NCBI GenBank assembly: GCA_009733575.1
Contig: ML769397.1
Span: 186,001 to 250,000, forward strand
Direction: 5' to 3'
Origin: Gymnopus androsaceus JB14
Taxonomy: Eukaryota > Basidiomycota > Agaricomycetes > Agaricales > Omphalotaceae
Length of the DNA: 64,000 bases
Part shown: positions 31,140 to 42,828 of the stretch, piece after piece
Position numbering within the stretch: position 1 is the first letter of the stretch
Layout: each line of letters opens with the position of its first letter
Position numbers and translations under genes: made by a program
The notes under the pieces: generated by a model
What the model was told of the DNA's origin: nothing
Databases searched by the model: none
What the model saw: only the letters and a program-made list of their open reading frames with translations

Positions 31140-33985
31140 ATGTCAAAGCTCATAGAAAAGTTTAAATCTCTCTCGGGCAAGGCTACTTACAAGGAGGGCA
31201 ATATCCCATCAGGTGTTGACTTGAGTCACCTCAAGGCAGGCCTCTTTGTGCTTTCCAACATCGCAGAGGCAGCCGGAATTACTCCGCTCTCAAAGACTGC
31301 TCAGATAGTCAAAGGGATAGTGGAGATTGTAGAGGTAGTGTGTTCTATGATACACTGAGAAATCTACACTAAGAGTTGTTTAGAAAAAAGCAGAAAATAA
31401 AGAGGACATCAAGGATTTTGCTCAATCTACAACCTGTCTCCTTCAAATTCTGAATGGAATTGTATCTACAAGTGGTGGTAAACCAATGGATAATGATTTA
31501 TATCAACATGTCAAGGTGTTCCAGCATAAGCATGTCTATTTAACCTTTACTGTTAATGATACTGAATTAGAGAAATTACAGTGATCTTGAGGATGTTCAG
31601 CAAGACTTGGAAAAACTTGCACAACATACCAAATTCAAGGCATTCTGGCATGCTGAACATGATGGAAAGATTCTTGCAGGGTTTAAAGAAAAAAGTGACA
31701 GATTTATTGCATCACTGAATGTATGCATTCCTATCTCAGGCATCTGGCATTAGCTCTTACTTACGATCCACAGCTTCAAGCAGTTTTTGAAATCCACCAT
31801 TTGGTGTCAGACAGGATTGAGAGTAAACAGGTATATTTCTAATCCACTTCTGAAAAGTTAATGGTTGATTAAACTTGGTGTTCAGAATGCAACAATTTCT
31901 TATGAGTATGTAAATTCTTTCAACATGATGATTTAAATGAATATCCTTGCCCTACAGAAGCATCAAGCTAGCTACACCTGTAGCACCTGTGGTTTTCACT
32001 GGCAGAGATGAGCTGGTAACCGCAGGTGCTGATAACTTATGCCAGGGAGGTCAGGCCCATTTGGCTATCTCGGGTGCTGGAGGAATGGGAAAGACTTCCT
32101 TGGCACTGCATATTATGGAACATGGAAGAGTGAGAGAAAAGTTTCAGGAGCAAACATATTTTGTTCCTTGTGAAATGATGCTCCTTCCCTCATTCAAGGA
32201 ATGCTACAGGTCTTAAAGTTATCTATTCCTGAGGGGAAAAATGGATATGAATGCTTAGCAGCATATCTACAATCATTGCAGGAGCCTATACTGCTTGCAT
32301 TGGATAACTTTGAGACACCATGGTATACTTCCACAAACCAAAAAGCTGTCCAGAATCTTCTTGAAAGAATATGTGGTCAGAGGAAGGTGTCCATCATAGT
32401 AACAATGAGAGGAGCAGAAGGATCAGGAAATATTGAATGGAAGAAGCTTGGTGGACAATCTGGATTGCCACCACTTACACTGGGAGTAGCCAGAGAGGCC
32501 TTTCTCTCAATTTCTCAAAATACAGATGGGTCTAAAGAGCTAGATATGCTATTAAAAGAACTTGATTGCATGCCTCTGGCAGTCCTGCTGATGGCTCAAC
32601 TCTCTAGGAGATTGTCATTGGATGATCTGATTGATGATTGGCAAAAAAGCAAGACAAATATGTTGAGAAATGGCGATCAAGACAGTCAACTGACAAGCAT
32701 GAATACTTCAATTGACTTATCTTTGAATTTGTTGATGTCTCGAGATGCTGGGTCCTCAAAGATTCTTCCAGTGCTGGCATCTTTACCAAATGGAGTACCA
32801 TTGTGGACTTTGAATTTGCCTCAGTTGTCTCCAGACTTGGGAAATGATTTTAAACTGAATATCATGAACATGATTGATTCAGGATTGATCTATGAAGAGG
32901 AAAAATCACTGAGAATGTTATCACCAATCCGGGAATATATTCAGATTAAACACCCTGTTTCACAAGCTCATAGCAATTTCTATGTCCAGCTGCTGCAGGA
33001 TCTTCTCTCTAGCAAAATTAAAGCACAAGATCTACTTGAGGGACATACCACCAACATCTCGACAATCTTCACCAAGCAAATTGAGATATCCCCACAGCAA
33101 GCACATTTAGAAGCTATATATCGCTTCGCTGAATTCTCAAAATTCTATGCCCAGAATTTATTAATTCTTGATAAAGCATTGACTCAGGACTGGTATGGTG
33201 GGCAACGAGAGCATATTAAGATGCGATTTAAGAGAGTATACATCATGCGCTGGATAGGATACCATAGGCAAGCGATATCTGAAATTTTGGAAATACAGAC
33301 AATGATTAGCCAATCCAAATACTGGAAGAAAAATCTTCCCAAGATAGATCAAAATGACTGGAAAGTTAAAAAGGAGATACTGGCAAATTGTCACCAGGAA
33401 CTGGGGAGAATTTACTACATGCAACATCAATACATTCAGGCCCTAGAAAATCTCACAAATGCACAAACTGAGTTTGAGATGATTGGAGATAGACAAGGGG
33501 CTGTACGGTGTCAGCAGACTTTGGGAAATATCCATCGTATGCAAAATGAATATCCTCACGCCATTGAAAAGCTCACAATTGCAAGAATTGAGTTTCAGAT
33601 GATTGGAGATAGGCGAGGAGCTGCACAGTGTCTGCAGAGATTGGGGGATATTCACTACATGCAAAGTGAGTATTCTCAGGCCACAGAAAAGCTCACAAAT
33701 GCACAATCAGAGTTTGAGAATATTGGAGACAGACGAGGGACTGCACAATGTCTGCAAAGCTTAGGATATATTCATTATTTACAAAGTGAATATCCTCAGG
33801 CTACAGAAAAGCTCATAAATGCACAAACTGAGTTTGAGAAGATTGAGTTTAGGCTAGGGGCTGCACAGTGTCTACAAATTTTGGGAGATATCCACTGCAT
33901 GCAAGATGAATATCCACAGGCCATAGCAAAGCTCAAAAATGCACAAACTGAGTTTGATAAAATTGGGAATAAGCTAGGGGCTGTA

Positions 33986-34247
33986 TGTTAGAATAAAGTC
34001 CGAAACAGTGACTTCACTCTGGTCTAATAGCAATAAGCCCTTAGCAAACGCGCGGGGAATAAATTCAGAGGTACAATACTTTATATAGCTACTGTAATGA
34101 TAGGTTGAACTATCTAAGCTATCTCTACCGAGCGATAAGTAAGATAATGTCAAATACGGAAACAGCGCATCAAGCGCATATATTGAATAAAAACAGAACC
34201 AGATAGAGCGTACGGCTCGATTGCCTGATACGGTTCTATCTCCAACA
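33986..34247 (-). repeat. LTR (3' LTR in element orientation)
   Basis: 262 bp, TGTTAGAATAAAG...CTCCAACA on the plus strand. Differs from the partner LTR at seven positions, all transitions. Confidence 0.93.
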
Positions 34248-34404
34248 CACCCCCACAATCGAGACGTATGCAAACAGGAAGAATATCGAAAATAAAAACG
34301 GTCAAATCAAAAAACGTACATTCATCAAAAAAAAAAAACGAACTATTTCATCGTCGTCTGATTGTGCATCATCAAGCACATGTCAAATCGTCGTCGTCGT
34401 CTAT

Positions 34405-35262
34405 CTAAACAGCAACATCTTCACCGTCAGACCACACACCATCGGCAGCCCAATCGGATTCGGCGTAAGCAACATGTGCATCCCCAGAGGCCTTACTCTT
34501 CTCCCAAGCTTTGCGGTCAGGGCAGTTGGAACGGAAGTGGCCCTTCTTGGTACAGAAGAAGCAAGTAATATCGGATAGGGGTCGGCGGGAGGTATGAGCA
34601 ACAACAAGTGCTTCATCATCGGCAGTATGGTTGGTATGAGCAGGAGTGGGAGCGTGGGAACGGATTCCGGATTGGCGAGTCTCCTCGTTAAGCAAGCGAG
34701 TAATGACAGTATTGATCGTGAGTTTCTCGGGGTCCATCGCATTGAAGAAAATAATGATGGCATTGTAAGTGGGGGGGAGACCGAGAGTAAGAGCGAGAAT
34801 GACATCCTGCTTGCTGACTTTCACTTCAGCCATTTCCATTTCGAGAGCTTGGGCTCGAATCTTCCCAATCCATGCCTGCATTGTCTGATTTCATCCCTTC
34901 TTTGATGTGAGAAACTGCCGCTTGAGTGCGAGACTCGTTGCGAATCCTCGTCCACAGTGAACATTCTTCAACCTTTCCCAAATTTCCATTGGATCCCTCG
35001 CGGTCATGTGAGAGAGCTGTCCTGCCTCAACTCGAAGGATCATCTCAGCTCGTGCCTGCGCCATCTTGTTGGATTTTCTCTTCCCTTTCTTCTTCTCAAA
35101 TTCGGCCTTCTGCTCGTCATTGGTCTTATCAACATCAAGCAAAATCACCACCATATCGGTCCATAAATCCTTTCGGGTGAGCTCGGCTTCCATCATGATG
35201 GACCAGGAAGCATAATTGGCATTGTTGAGCTTGGCGAAATGAGTAGTGGACTCCTCGGACAT
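34405..35262 (-). CDS. Gag polyprotein of the Copia-type element, one in-frame stop
   Basis: Begins MSEESTTHFAKLNNANYASW at 35262, the usual start of Copia-type gag (UBN2-like), then EIWERLKNVHCGRGFATSLA and KRQFLTSKKG. A TGA (34891-34893) interrupts, and the same frame goes on NQTMQAWIGKIRAQALEMEM and LTLGLPPTYNAIIIFF to the zinc knuckle CFFCTKKGHFRSNCP (CCHC) and the stop at 34405. Gag forms the virus-like particle and binds RNA. The stop would truncate it before the knuckle, so this copy is probably dead. Confidence 0.85.
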
Positions 35263-35387
35263 AGTGGATCAAAAATAAGGTTCGTCGTCGTCATAGGTAA
35301 GTGGATCAGCACGCGTCGAAGCTGATAAAGTCGTTGATGGCAGCGAGAGCAAGAGAAGGAACAGTAGGCAGTTGCTATGCGCGTTTG

Positions 35388-35649
35388 TGTTAGAATAAAG
35401 TCCGAAACGGTGACTTCACTCTGGTCTAATAGCAATAAGCCCTTAGCAAACGCGCGGGGAATAAATTCAGAGGTATGATACTTTATATAGCTACTGTAAT
35501 GATAGGTTGAACTATCTAAGCTATCTCTACCAAGCAATAAGTAAGATAATGTCAAATACGGAAACAGCGCATCAAGCGCATATATTGAATAAAAACGGAA
35601 CCAGATAGAGCGTACGGCTCGATTGCCTGGTACGGTTCTATCTCCAACA
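35388..35649 (-). repeat. LTR (5' LTR in element orientation)
   Basis: Partner of 33986-34247, 255 of 262 positions identical. Confidence 0.93.
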
Positions 35650-36249
35650 CTGTACAGTGTCTGCAGAGTTTGGGTGATATCCACAGGATGCAAGATGAAT
35701 ATCCCCAGGCTATAGAAAAGCTTACAAATGCACAGACTGAGTTTGAGAAGATTGGGAATAGGCTAGGGACTGCACAGTGTCTGAACAGTTTGGGAGATAT
35801 TCATCAAGAGTTATTATTAGTCAAGAAGTCCATCTTGAACCTTGACTGATGAAGGTGACTTACGGGGTCAAGGTGTAACTCTGTCAACAATGGACTTTGT
35901 TAACTAAAACCTGGGCTCAACCATGTAGATTTGGAACTGCAGCTCTGCCAAAAAAAAACTTTTTTAAACCTGTAAAATGCTGATCTATTCAAATGTAGTA
36001 GTGGTATAATAGTATTTGTAGGTAGAATTTAGTATGTAATAGGTTATTTGAGCAATTGAAAACAGTGAGATAGGTAGATACTAAACGCAGGGAGGGATAA
36101 TGAAGTGAGTTCATTAGTAAGTATAGCTATCCATCATTGGACAATTTAGCAAGGAATAAAAAAACATACATGCATATGCATCCACTGAAGGGAAGGGACT
36201 CAGCAGGTAGATGCAAGAAACTGTAAGGAATCCAGAGGGAAGAAAAGAA

Positions 36250-36978
36250 GGATAATTCTATTAAACAACCCTGTTGATTGAAAACAACCTCAAAACAACC
36301 CCGAAACAACCCTTCCGCAATGGCCGTAGTGTCAGCTGTCACACCGGAGTCCTAACGGGTCACAAATTCGTTGAAATTGAGAAAAGTCGGTCATGAATAA
36401 TGTACAATGTACTGGCTGAGCGGAGCAATAAATAAGCTACTGGCATAGTGGTGCGAGAATTACTGAGGATGTTACATATAGAATGAATCTCCAACAATTG
36501 CATGGCGAGACCAATAGTGACCACAACAAGAGTTTCTTGATGCCCAGTGGGTTAAACAAGGTAAGAGCTGGAGGTATAAGGAAAGTAGCAAGCTAGGAAG
36601 TGATTTGAGAATGTAAAGAAACTCTGAAGGGCAAGATACGCACCCGGCACCGGTGTTTACTCTGCAGAGTGCCTCCAAAATCCTTCGCGCAATATGGGCT
36701 AAGTGTTTTGATGAGTGTCCATAGGTGAATCTTTATCAATCAGGAGACTAAAGTACAAGAGCCCTGAAGAGTACGCTCACGAGATTAGGGGGTGGCAGCA
36801 GCTCCGAGGATGAATCCGAAAGGGATGAGAGCATATTCAACCACGCGATGTGGCAGCTCCAGCAAGAGTGAGGGACATGCGTTTCGGGCAAACTCCGGCG
36901 TGATGTACGCGCAAAATGGTCAAAAGAGCTTCAGAAGGGGTTGTTTTCAATCAACGGGGTTGTCTAATAGAATTATCC
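36250..36978. mobile_element. 729-bp non-autonomous element with about 42-bp inverted repeats and 9-bp target duplication
   Basis: Ends GGATAATTCTATTA(A/G)ACAAC in inverted orientation, extending about 42 bp through GTTGATTGAAAACAACC. The 9-bp repeat AGAAAAGAA is at 36241-36249 and 36979-36987. The duplicate flank at about 29879-29900 has the site with a single copy. 9-bp duplication and long TIRs suggest a MULE-type MITE, with a different TIR from the 6099-6746 element. No gene inside. Confidence 0.88.
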
Positions 36979-37030
36979 AGAAAAGAAATGTTTGTTTGAT
37001 ACAATCAATCATTGAGAGCAAGCCAGCAAA

Positions 37031-37537
37031 AGCAGGCGCCACAAAGAGGGAGGGAAGGAAAGAGGCCCAAGGAAACTCGTAATACCAACGGTAACTTCAT
37101 CTGGAAACGCATTTCTGTGGCCATAGACCTCTGTAGACCTCCATAGAAGCTAGGCTCTACAGGGTTCTATGTAGTTGTGTAGGATGCTGTAGAGCAACCT
37201 GCGAAGCCTTGAAAATCGGAGCATCCAAAAAAGTTATTTTCAAACCCACATGCATGCGGGAAGTATAACATCCATTTTGAGCATTATCCCCGATGTCCCT
37301 GTTCAAATTTTCAAGTCTCCAAGTCAGTTTGACACTTTGACCAATTAAGAGACTGCATGCTGCACGAAAAGTTGACCCGGAGTACTTAAGTTCGACTTCA
37401 AGCATTTTTCCACTTCGACTCTACTGTTCCTTAGCTTAGTGACCAAGCCCTCTATGCGAAAGATCAAAGATCAGTTTGCAGGGCAAAACCTCGCTATCAA
37501 GGTCCGCCCTCATAGAGGGACGGTTACCAGCGGTCTA
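37031..37537. other. Intergenic, nothing recognised
   Basis: Contains CTGTAGA/CTATGTAG-rich sequence at 37120-37195 but no coding signature. Confidence 0.4.
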
Positions 37538-37545
37538 ACTGTTCC

Positions 37546-37995
37546 AGGACCTCGGAAACTCCCCCCAAACGTTGTCCGGAATAGCGTATTTTAGGTCGCG
37601 ATTTGGCGATTTTCCTGTCCGATTATAGCGTATTTTACGCCAAAATATCAGCCTCCCTGTCCTGATATAGCGTACTTTAGGTCGGCGCGTCTGCGCCGAA
37701 CCGAAATTTTTGAGGGATTTTGCGCCCAAAGAAGCATGCCAAAGCTGAAGAAGCACAACGCTGAAGCGCTAAGGTGCAGCAACAGAAGTAAAAGGACCTC
37801 AGGAATGCATTTAGGTCATTTTTAACGTACGTAGAAGCCTGTAGGAGCGCTCAGGAATTTTTTGGAATTTTTTTGGAATTTTTTTTTGAAATTCACGTGA
37901 CCGTCCCTGTCCGAAATAGCGTATTTGAGCTCAAAATCATAGCGTACTTCAGGGCACTTGACCGGACAACGTTTGGGGGGAGTTTCCGAGGTCCT
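37546..37995. mobile_element. 450-bp hAT-like MITE with 34-bp perfect inverted repeats
   Basis: Both ends begin AGGACCTCGGAAACTCCCCC in inverted orientation and match over 34 bp (37546-37579, 37962-37995). The 8-bp duplication ACTGTTCC (37538-37545, 37996-38003) fits the hAT superfamily. The interior repeats TAGCGTA(T/C)TT at least five times on both strands, a candidate transposase-binding array. Non-coding. Confidence 0.9.
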
Positions 37996-38003
37996 ACTGT
38001 TCC

Positions 38004-39643
38004 TCTGTCCACCTTGCTCCTCCCAACTTTTCAAGTGCATTCCAGCAACAAACAGCAAAACAGTATTCCTTGTGAGTTAAACTGCACTTTCCTTACTTTC
38101 TTTCCAATGTGTAGCCTCATAATTTGAGACTTGCATTTTTTTTTTTTGCAGTTCCGACTAGAGTACATAGAATCAAATACACTGTTTGAACTCTCTGCAC
38201 AGATAGCAGATAGCGGGAAACAAGGAGTGGTGAATTCAATGATAGAAATCATAGAATATCGGATTATAGGTCAGGATCCTACAAGCCCTGAAATTGAATG
38301 GGATCTGCTTGCTTACAGTCTATGGTGGTCTACAGCGATCTATGTAGCAGGGAATCTTGCTACGCGACTACAGGAGCTACCCGGCCTATGTAGGCTACTG
38401 TAGTCGCGAAGCAATTTCCAGATGTTTTATTCAAAGCGCGTTTCGTTATTGCCGTTTCAACGCTGATCTTGATTCTGAAGCAACAAGCGCTGGGCCAGAG
38501 CTTCAACCAATTGCGCTTCACTTCAAACTCCAGAGCGAGATCGTCGAGCATATGCTCTTGAGCGGAAGGAGCCGGAATTGTAGGAGGTACGGGAGTCATC
38601 GCTGGGAGAGGCATCGCCACCAGCGTCGTTCTTGCCATCTTCGTCTTCCAAGTTCGTTTCAGTGGGATCAGCTTTCAGAAAGACTAGATGCGCTGGACTG
38701 GATCACGGCCCAAGTCAACAACGAGATTAGGCAGGTACGTTCCATCGTCATTTCCATTCTTCCTTTGCTCAATGCGTGCAACGAGAACTTGAATGTTAGC
38801 TATAAAAGAGGATGGTGAGTAAGCAGCGTCGAACAAGAATGCAGCAAAGGTCATTACCCAACACAGAATCAAACACTGCGAAGACCAGTCGATTCGACTT
38901 CCCCTCTGAAACTTTTCCAGTCATGGTTTCGTTCTTCACCTCGACGAAAGCATGGCTCATACCTTTCTATCCAACAGGACATGCACTCGAACGACAGGTT
39001 GGCCTAACCAGGCTATTACGCTCCGATGGTTTGCTAGGTTGGGTTTACGCGACTCAGCCGTTGACGACGGTGCGATTTTTCGAGTTTCAGGAGAAAGTGG
39101 AGCAAGCGGAGGACGTCGTTGAGCTCTAGGTTCACTGCGGGGGAGCATGGAGGGAGTGGAATGGTACTAGATGGGACAGTGCTCGACGACGGTGAGTAGA
39201 CATGGAGTCCGTTGAGCCCATACCTTAGCCTAATTTTTAGGGCATCCTGTTACTACATACAACGTATGAAGTGAGATCGGAGAGGGCCAAAAGTAACTCT
39301 TCCTTTCGCGATGAGAAAGCCCGGTAGCCGGCGACGATTGGGATTGGATACAACTCGGAAGGCGCCAACTTATACTATGTCCACTACTAGGTCCATCTCT
39401 GAAACTTGAAAGATCAGAGAAATCTAGAAGAAAACACGGATATGAACATGAGTTGATCAAATGAGTACTGGACCGTGAGTACTAAGCGCTTATATCTCTC
39501 TTCTGACCATCTCCGAGTGGCACCTTCTGTTTTCCTTTGCGTCTCTTAGCAAGCTTAAATACTTTCCATATAAAAGGTAGCTTTTCTCGACTTCCTTCGC
39601 CCTCGAAAATTACTCAGAAATTTATATTCTTATTCTATTAGGA
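38004..39643. other. No supported gene; hairpin at 38355-38413
   Basis: A 60-bp imperfect palindrome (TTGCTACGCGACTACAG / CTGTAGTCGCGAAGCAA) lies at 38355-38413. Several frames up to about 150 codons exist on both strands but overlap each other and lack recognised motifs. 39200-39450 resembles 41222-41440, so the F-box locus flank is duplicated. Confidence 0.4.
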
Positions 39644-41162
39644 ATGTCGCAGTATCTGTCCCAGACTCGTATCGAAGAGCCAGTATTGCTTGAACCAACC
39701 GACATATCGTTCCTTCGAGAGCGAATATTCGAAACCGAAACCCAGGTGGAGAACCTTGAGGCTCAAATCTCCGAATTGACGCGTCAAAGAGACTCGAAAC
39801 TCGTCGAGCTTGCTTTGTTCCGAAATATCCTCTCTCCTGTCCGTCGAATTCCGGCGGAGATCCTTTCCGAACTCTTTGAGCTTGCATGTCTTCCTAGAGA
39901 TGGGATTTTCCATTCCAAGCATACCCTCGTCTCATACACGTACAATCTGTCCAGTGTGTGTGCGGCTTGGAGACAAATTGCTCATACAATACCTCGACTT
40001 TGGTCCAAGCTCTGCTTTGATTATGGCAGGCATCGAAAAGCGAGCATGACTGATATTGAGTGTGTTGGGGAGTGGGTTAATCGGAGTCGAGGTCTTCCCT
40101 TGGACGTGTATCTTTCTTTATCTCTAAAGTCTGACTCTACACAGTTCCTGGAGAAAATCTTGGATTTCCGCCACCGAATTCGAACGTTGAATGTAGCGGG
40201 GTATGCAGGAATCATACCTTGCGCTCTTCCGTCTACCGCGCTCTTCGTTTCCTCGGTTAGAAGAAGTCACTCTTTCGATCAAGGAAGATTCTGAAGCCGC
40301 TGAACATCGTTTACCCAACAAAATCGAGGCATTCTTGGGTGCATCGAATCTACACAATGTTCAAATTAGAGGGACCTCATTGTCTCTCTCTTTATTAAAA
40401 GTATTGGTGTTTCCGGAAGAACAATTGAAAACACTAATGGTCGCGTCTAGTGTTCAGATACTAAATCCATCTGTCTTTGTGGACACTTTGTATGCATGCA
40501 AAGGCTTGGTCAACCTAGAAATTGACCTTCCAGTTGCACTGTACATCCATACCAACAAAATGCCCAGCGTCGACATCTGGTTGCCTACGTTGAAATCCCT
40601 GAAAATTCGCTGCCATGACGATATCCGCCATTATGATTTCTTACGCTGCCTGACTCTTCCTCTCCTTGAACACTTGTCTTTTTGTGGGGACGGGGTTTTG
40701 TGGGATGTCTATGAAGTTTTTCCTCCTGCTGCAGCTGATTTTCAGCGCCGCTCTGCTACTTCACTCTCATCTTTGACACTGGAAAACTTGAATTGCAATG
40801 ATGTAGAGATCTTGACCGAAAATCTAGGTATCTTCCCCGAAGTTCAAGCATTGCAGCTTCATAGGGTTCGAGTTGATGTCAACCTTCTTCTACGAGCATT
40901 GACCTATACTGAGGGCAGTCAGGTCCTTCTTCCGAAGCTCACACATCTTGGGCTGAAGAGTTACGAGCAACACACAACCCTTTCCGATGACTTGACCTCT
41001 ATGGTCCTTTCGCGATGGTGGTCAGATGATGAAAGAGCGACTAGTGCTGGAGTAGCTCGGTTACAGAAGGTGAATCTGCGAGGGTTTCTTCACGACGAAC
41101 AGATTACTCGTATATCGAAACTGCCTGGCTTGAAAATCGATTATATGCAGGAACAGTCTTAA
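39644..41162 (+). CDS. F-box/LRR-like protein, one apparent frameshift
   Basis: Start MSQYLSQTRIEEPVLLEPTD, then a coiled coil (ETETQVENLEAQISEL) and the agaricomycete F-box-like core SPVRRIPAEILSELFELAC with SSVCAAWRQIA about 40 residues on. The rest has leucine-rich blocks (FPRLEEVTLSIKEDS, LPTLKSLKIRC, LSSLTLENLNC, LPKLTHLGLKS) typical of the LRR-like part that recruits substrates to SCF ubiquitin ligases. Between GYAGIIPCA and LFRLPRSSF (about 40205-40240) the frame shifts by one base with no room for an intron, so this is either a pseudogene or a sequence error. Stop at 41162. No introns otherwise. The gene family is large and unstable in these fungi. Confidence 0.75.
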
Positions 41163-41434
41163 TCGTCCATGTGTTACTCGAATATGTTTAGCTTCCTTTG
41201 TGTTCACTGGAATGCATTTGACTTCGTTGAGCCCATATATATTGTCTTAGTCTAGTTTTCAGGGCATCCATGTACATACTAATTAATTACTTACTTAGAC
41301 TACCATATGATCCTTTGGTGCGGAGAGGCACTTCCCTTCGTCCCGCCGATGGCTCCGAAAAAGGTGATGACAGGTAATAATTGGGGTTGAAGTTGGAAGG
41401 CGTCAAGTATAGGCTATCTTTACATCTCTGAAAC

Positions 41435-41620
41435 TTGAAAGAGATTGGGATTGCTCAAGCTCGAATTTCCGATAGTGAAGAAAAAGGCCCCTCCACCGAC
41501 AGCATGAACAGTACTGTGCTGCTTCCGTTACAGAAGGTGTCTTTACGGGGATTTAATTATGACGATCGTGATGGAATTACTCGTCTATTCGAAACCAACC
41601 GGCTTTACCGTCGATTTTGA
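41435..41620 (+). pseudogene. Remnant of the 3' end of a second F-box-like gene
   Basis: LLPLQKVSLRGFNYDDRDGI resembles RLQKVNLRGFLHDEQI at the end of the upstream F-box gene. The DNA before it (41222-41440) resembles 39200-39450. It looks like what remains of a tandem duplicate after deletion. Confidence 0.55.
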
Positions 41621-42081
41621 ACCCTCTTGCTGTTGTTGAACTTGCTCAGTGTGTATGAGATTTAGTAGGTCTAACGTTCTGTACGCTGAGTCTGGCCTAG
41701 AATATTACGGATTTTTATGGAGCTCGAGTGCGTACATTATTCCTGACCTACTACAGGTCCTATTGAGAAACGATGTTCCTCAATCTTTACAGTGCTAGTC
41801 AGGCTATGGCGACTCCGTCTGAGCCAAGTTGTGACAATTATGGGTCTATCACTGTCTTCTTAGAAAATAGGCATCGCCGCAAGTAGTAATACACATAGTT
41901 GGGTGGCTGGGACCGGTGGACCGGCATCGCTAGCATCTATGAAAGCCCTACATGCACTAAAATAATAGCTGCATAGAAGACGACATCATGATTGGGTTGG
42001 AAAACGTTATCGTCAGGAATAAAAGTAAAATAAAACTAGTTCCCGGAACCAGTGAATGGTCGGACCACAGATAGTCGACGC
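41621..42081. other. Intergenic, nothing recognised
   Basis: No open frame or repeat seen beyond short AT-rich words. Confidence 0.5.
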
Positions 42082-42828
42082 TACAAACTGTAACTCTTGT
42101 CCCACAGCTTAATATGAGGCTCTAACGTTTTCCAATCCGCAATCAGTCGCGTCGATTGGTCGAATTCGGCTACAAATACAAATCAAAGCAAAGTATTCTG
42201 TATCAGCATGACAGTTCAACTCGGAGAGGGTCCGAATAGAGAACTCACCCGTAGTCATAACTGTGATCTGTCGAGTCGATCGTTCACATCTAGGTATTCA
42301 GGTGCAATTAATACAACAGGGCCCCATTGTTGACTCCGGGAAAAGATGTGTAGTACATTACTTGAGGTCTTCCGTCGTTTTCTGCTAATGCATTCTTTGC
42401 ATGTTTGTGGTTGCCGATATAACCGTCGTAACATTTCTCGATAAACGACTGCTGCGAACATTTGTTTGATGGGGATGTATAGCTGTTTAAGGAGTTTGAA
42501 TAAACGAATGTGGATAGAAAGCAAGAAAGACAGCCTTTTAAGGGTTGGACGTACCACTGAAAGTGATCACTTCATATCCGTGGTAGTCACGACGGCCTAA
42601 CGACTTTCGTATGACCCCATAGTTCTTTCAATTCTTGGAATTTCGCTTTCTTCTCTTCTGTCCCGCCCATCCAGGCCTAATGCATATACGAAGATACCTC
42701 CGTCAGCAAACGCGTTATATTGGTTGTCAACCGGTTCACCGCACCTTTATAGCGTCATTCGATTTGGTATCGGAGGGACCATAGGAATAACCTAGATGAA
42801 AAGGGTTGGTCCCGACTCTCAAGAACAT
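42082..42828 (-). CDS. Hypothetical protein, minus strand, probable frameshift
   Basis: A frame opens at 42828 (MFLRVGTNPFHLGYSYGPSD), continues TKSNDAIK and, after a short intron ending TTAG, AWMGGTEEKKAKFQELKELW then GHTKVV. One extra C near 42591 separates this from RRDYHGYEVITFS. A later exon reads CYDGYIGNHKHAKNALAEND, and the last part is AEFDQSTRLIADWKTLEPHI then KLWDKSYSL with the stop at 42082-42084. I do not recognise the family. The exon chain is not fully in phase, so either the gene is damaged or I have mis-assigned a splice site. Confidence 0.4.

Larger units (their letters stand above)
33986..35649 (-). mobile_element. Gag-only Copia-type LTR retrotransposon (non-autonomous)
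   Basis: Two 262-bp LTRs bounded by TG...CA, five-base target duplication CTGTA at 33981-33985 and 35650-35654, and a G-rich polypurine tract (complement of CACCCCCAC) next to the left LTR. Transcription runs on the minus strand. Only gag is present; no protease, integrase or reverse transcriptase, so it must be mobilised in trans. It sits inside a TPR repeat of the NLR-like gene; the truncated duplicate at 29108 shows the uninterrupted site. Confidence 0.93.
31140..35849 (+). pseudogene. NLR-like P-loop/TPR gene, broken by a frameshift and an LTR element
   Basis: Start MSKLIEKFKSLSGKATYKEG (31140). The first exon ends GIVEIVEV at a donor at 31338 and the next begins KKAENKEDIKDFAQ. A nucleotide-binding domain follows: Walker A GAGGMGKTSL (about 32070-32100), then LLALDNFETPW as Walker B-like, and a RNBS-like IIVTMRG. 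About five or more 40-residue TPR units follow (NAQTEFEMIGDRQGA). The family is STAND-type NTPases used in fungal non-self recognition. Two lesions are visible. Between FVPCEMM and QGMLQVLKLS (about 32175-32205) the frame shifts by one base. At 33985 the TPR array is split by a 1,664-bp element; the array resumes at 35650 and ends VKKSILNLD at 35849. Probably a pseudogene, though the frameshift could be a sequencing error. Confidence 0.8.

Noticed and set aside
38357..39129. Overlapping frames of 60-150 codons as genes
   Set aside because: Both strands carry comparable frames, none with recognisable motifs or consistent splicing.
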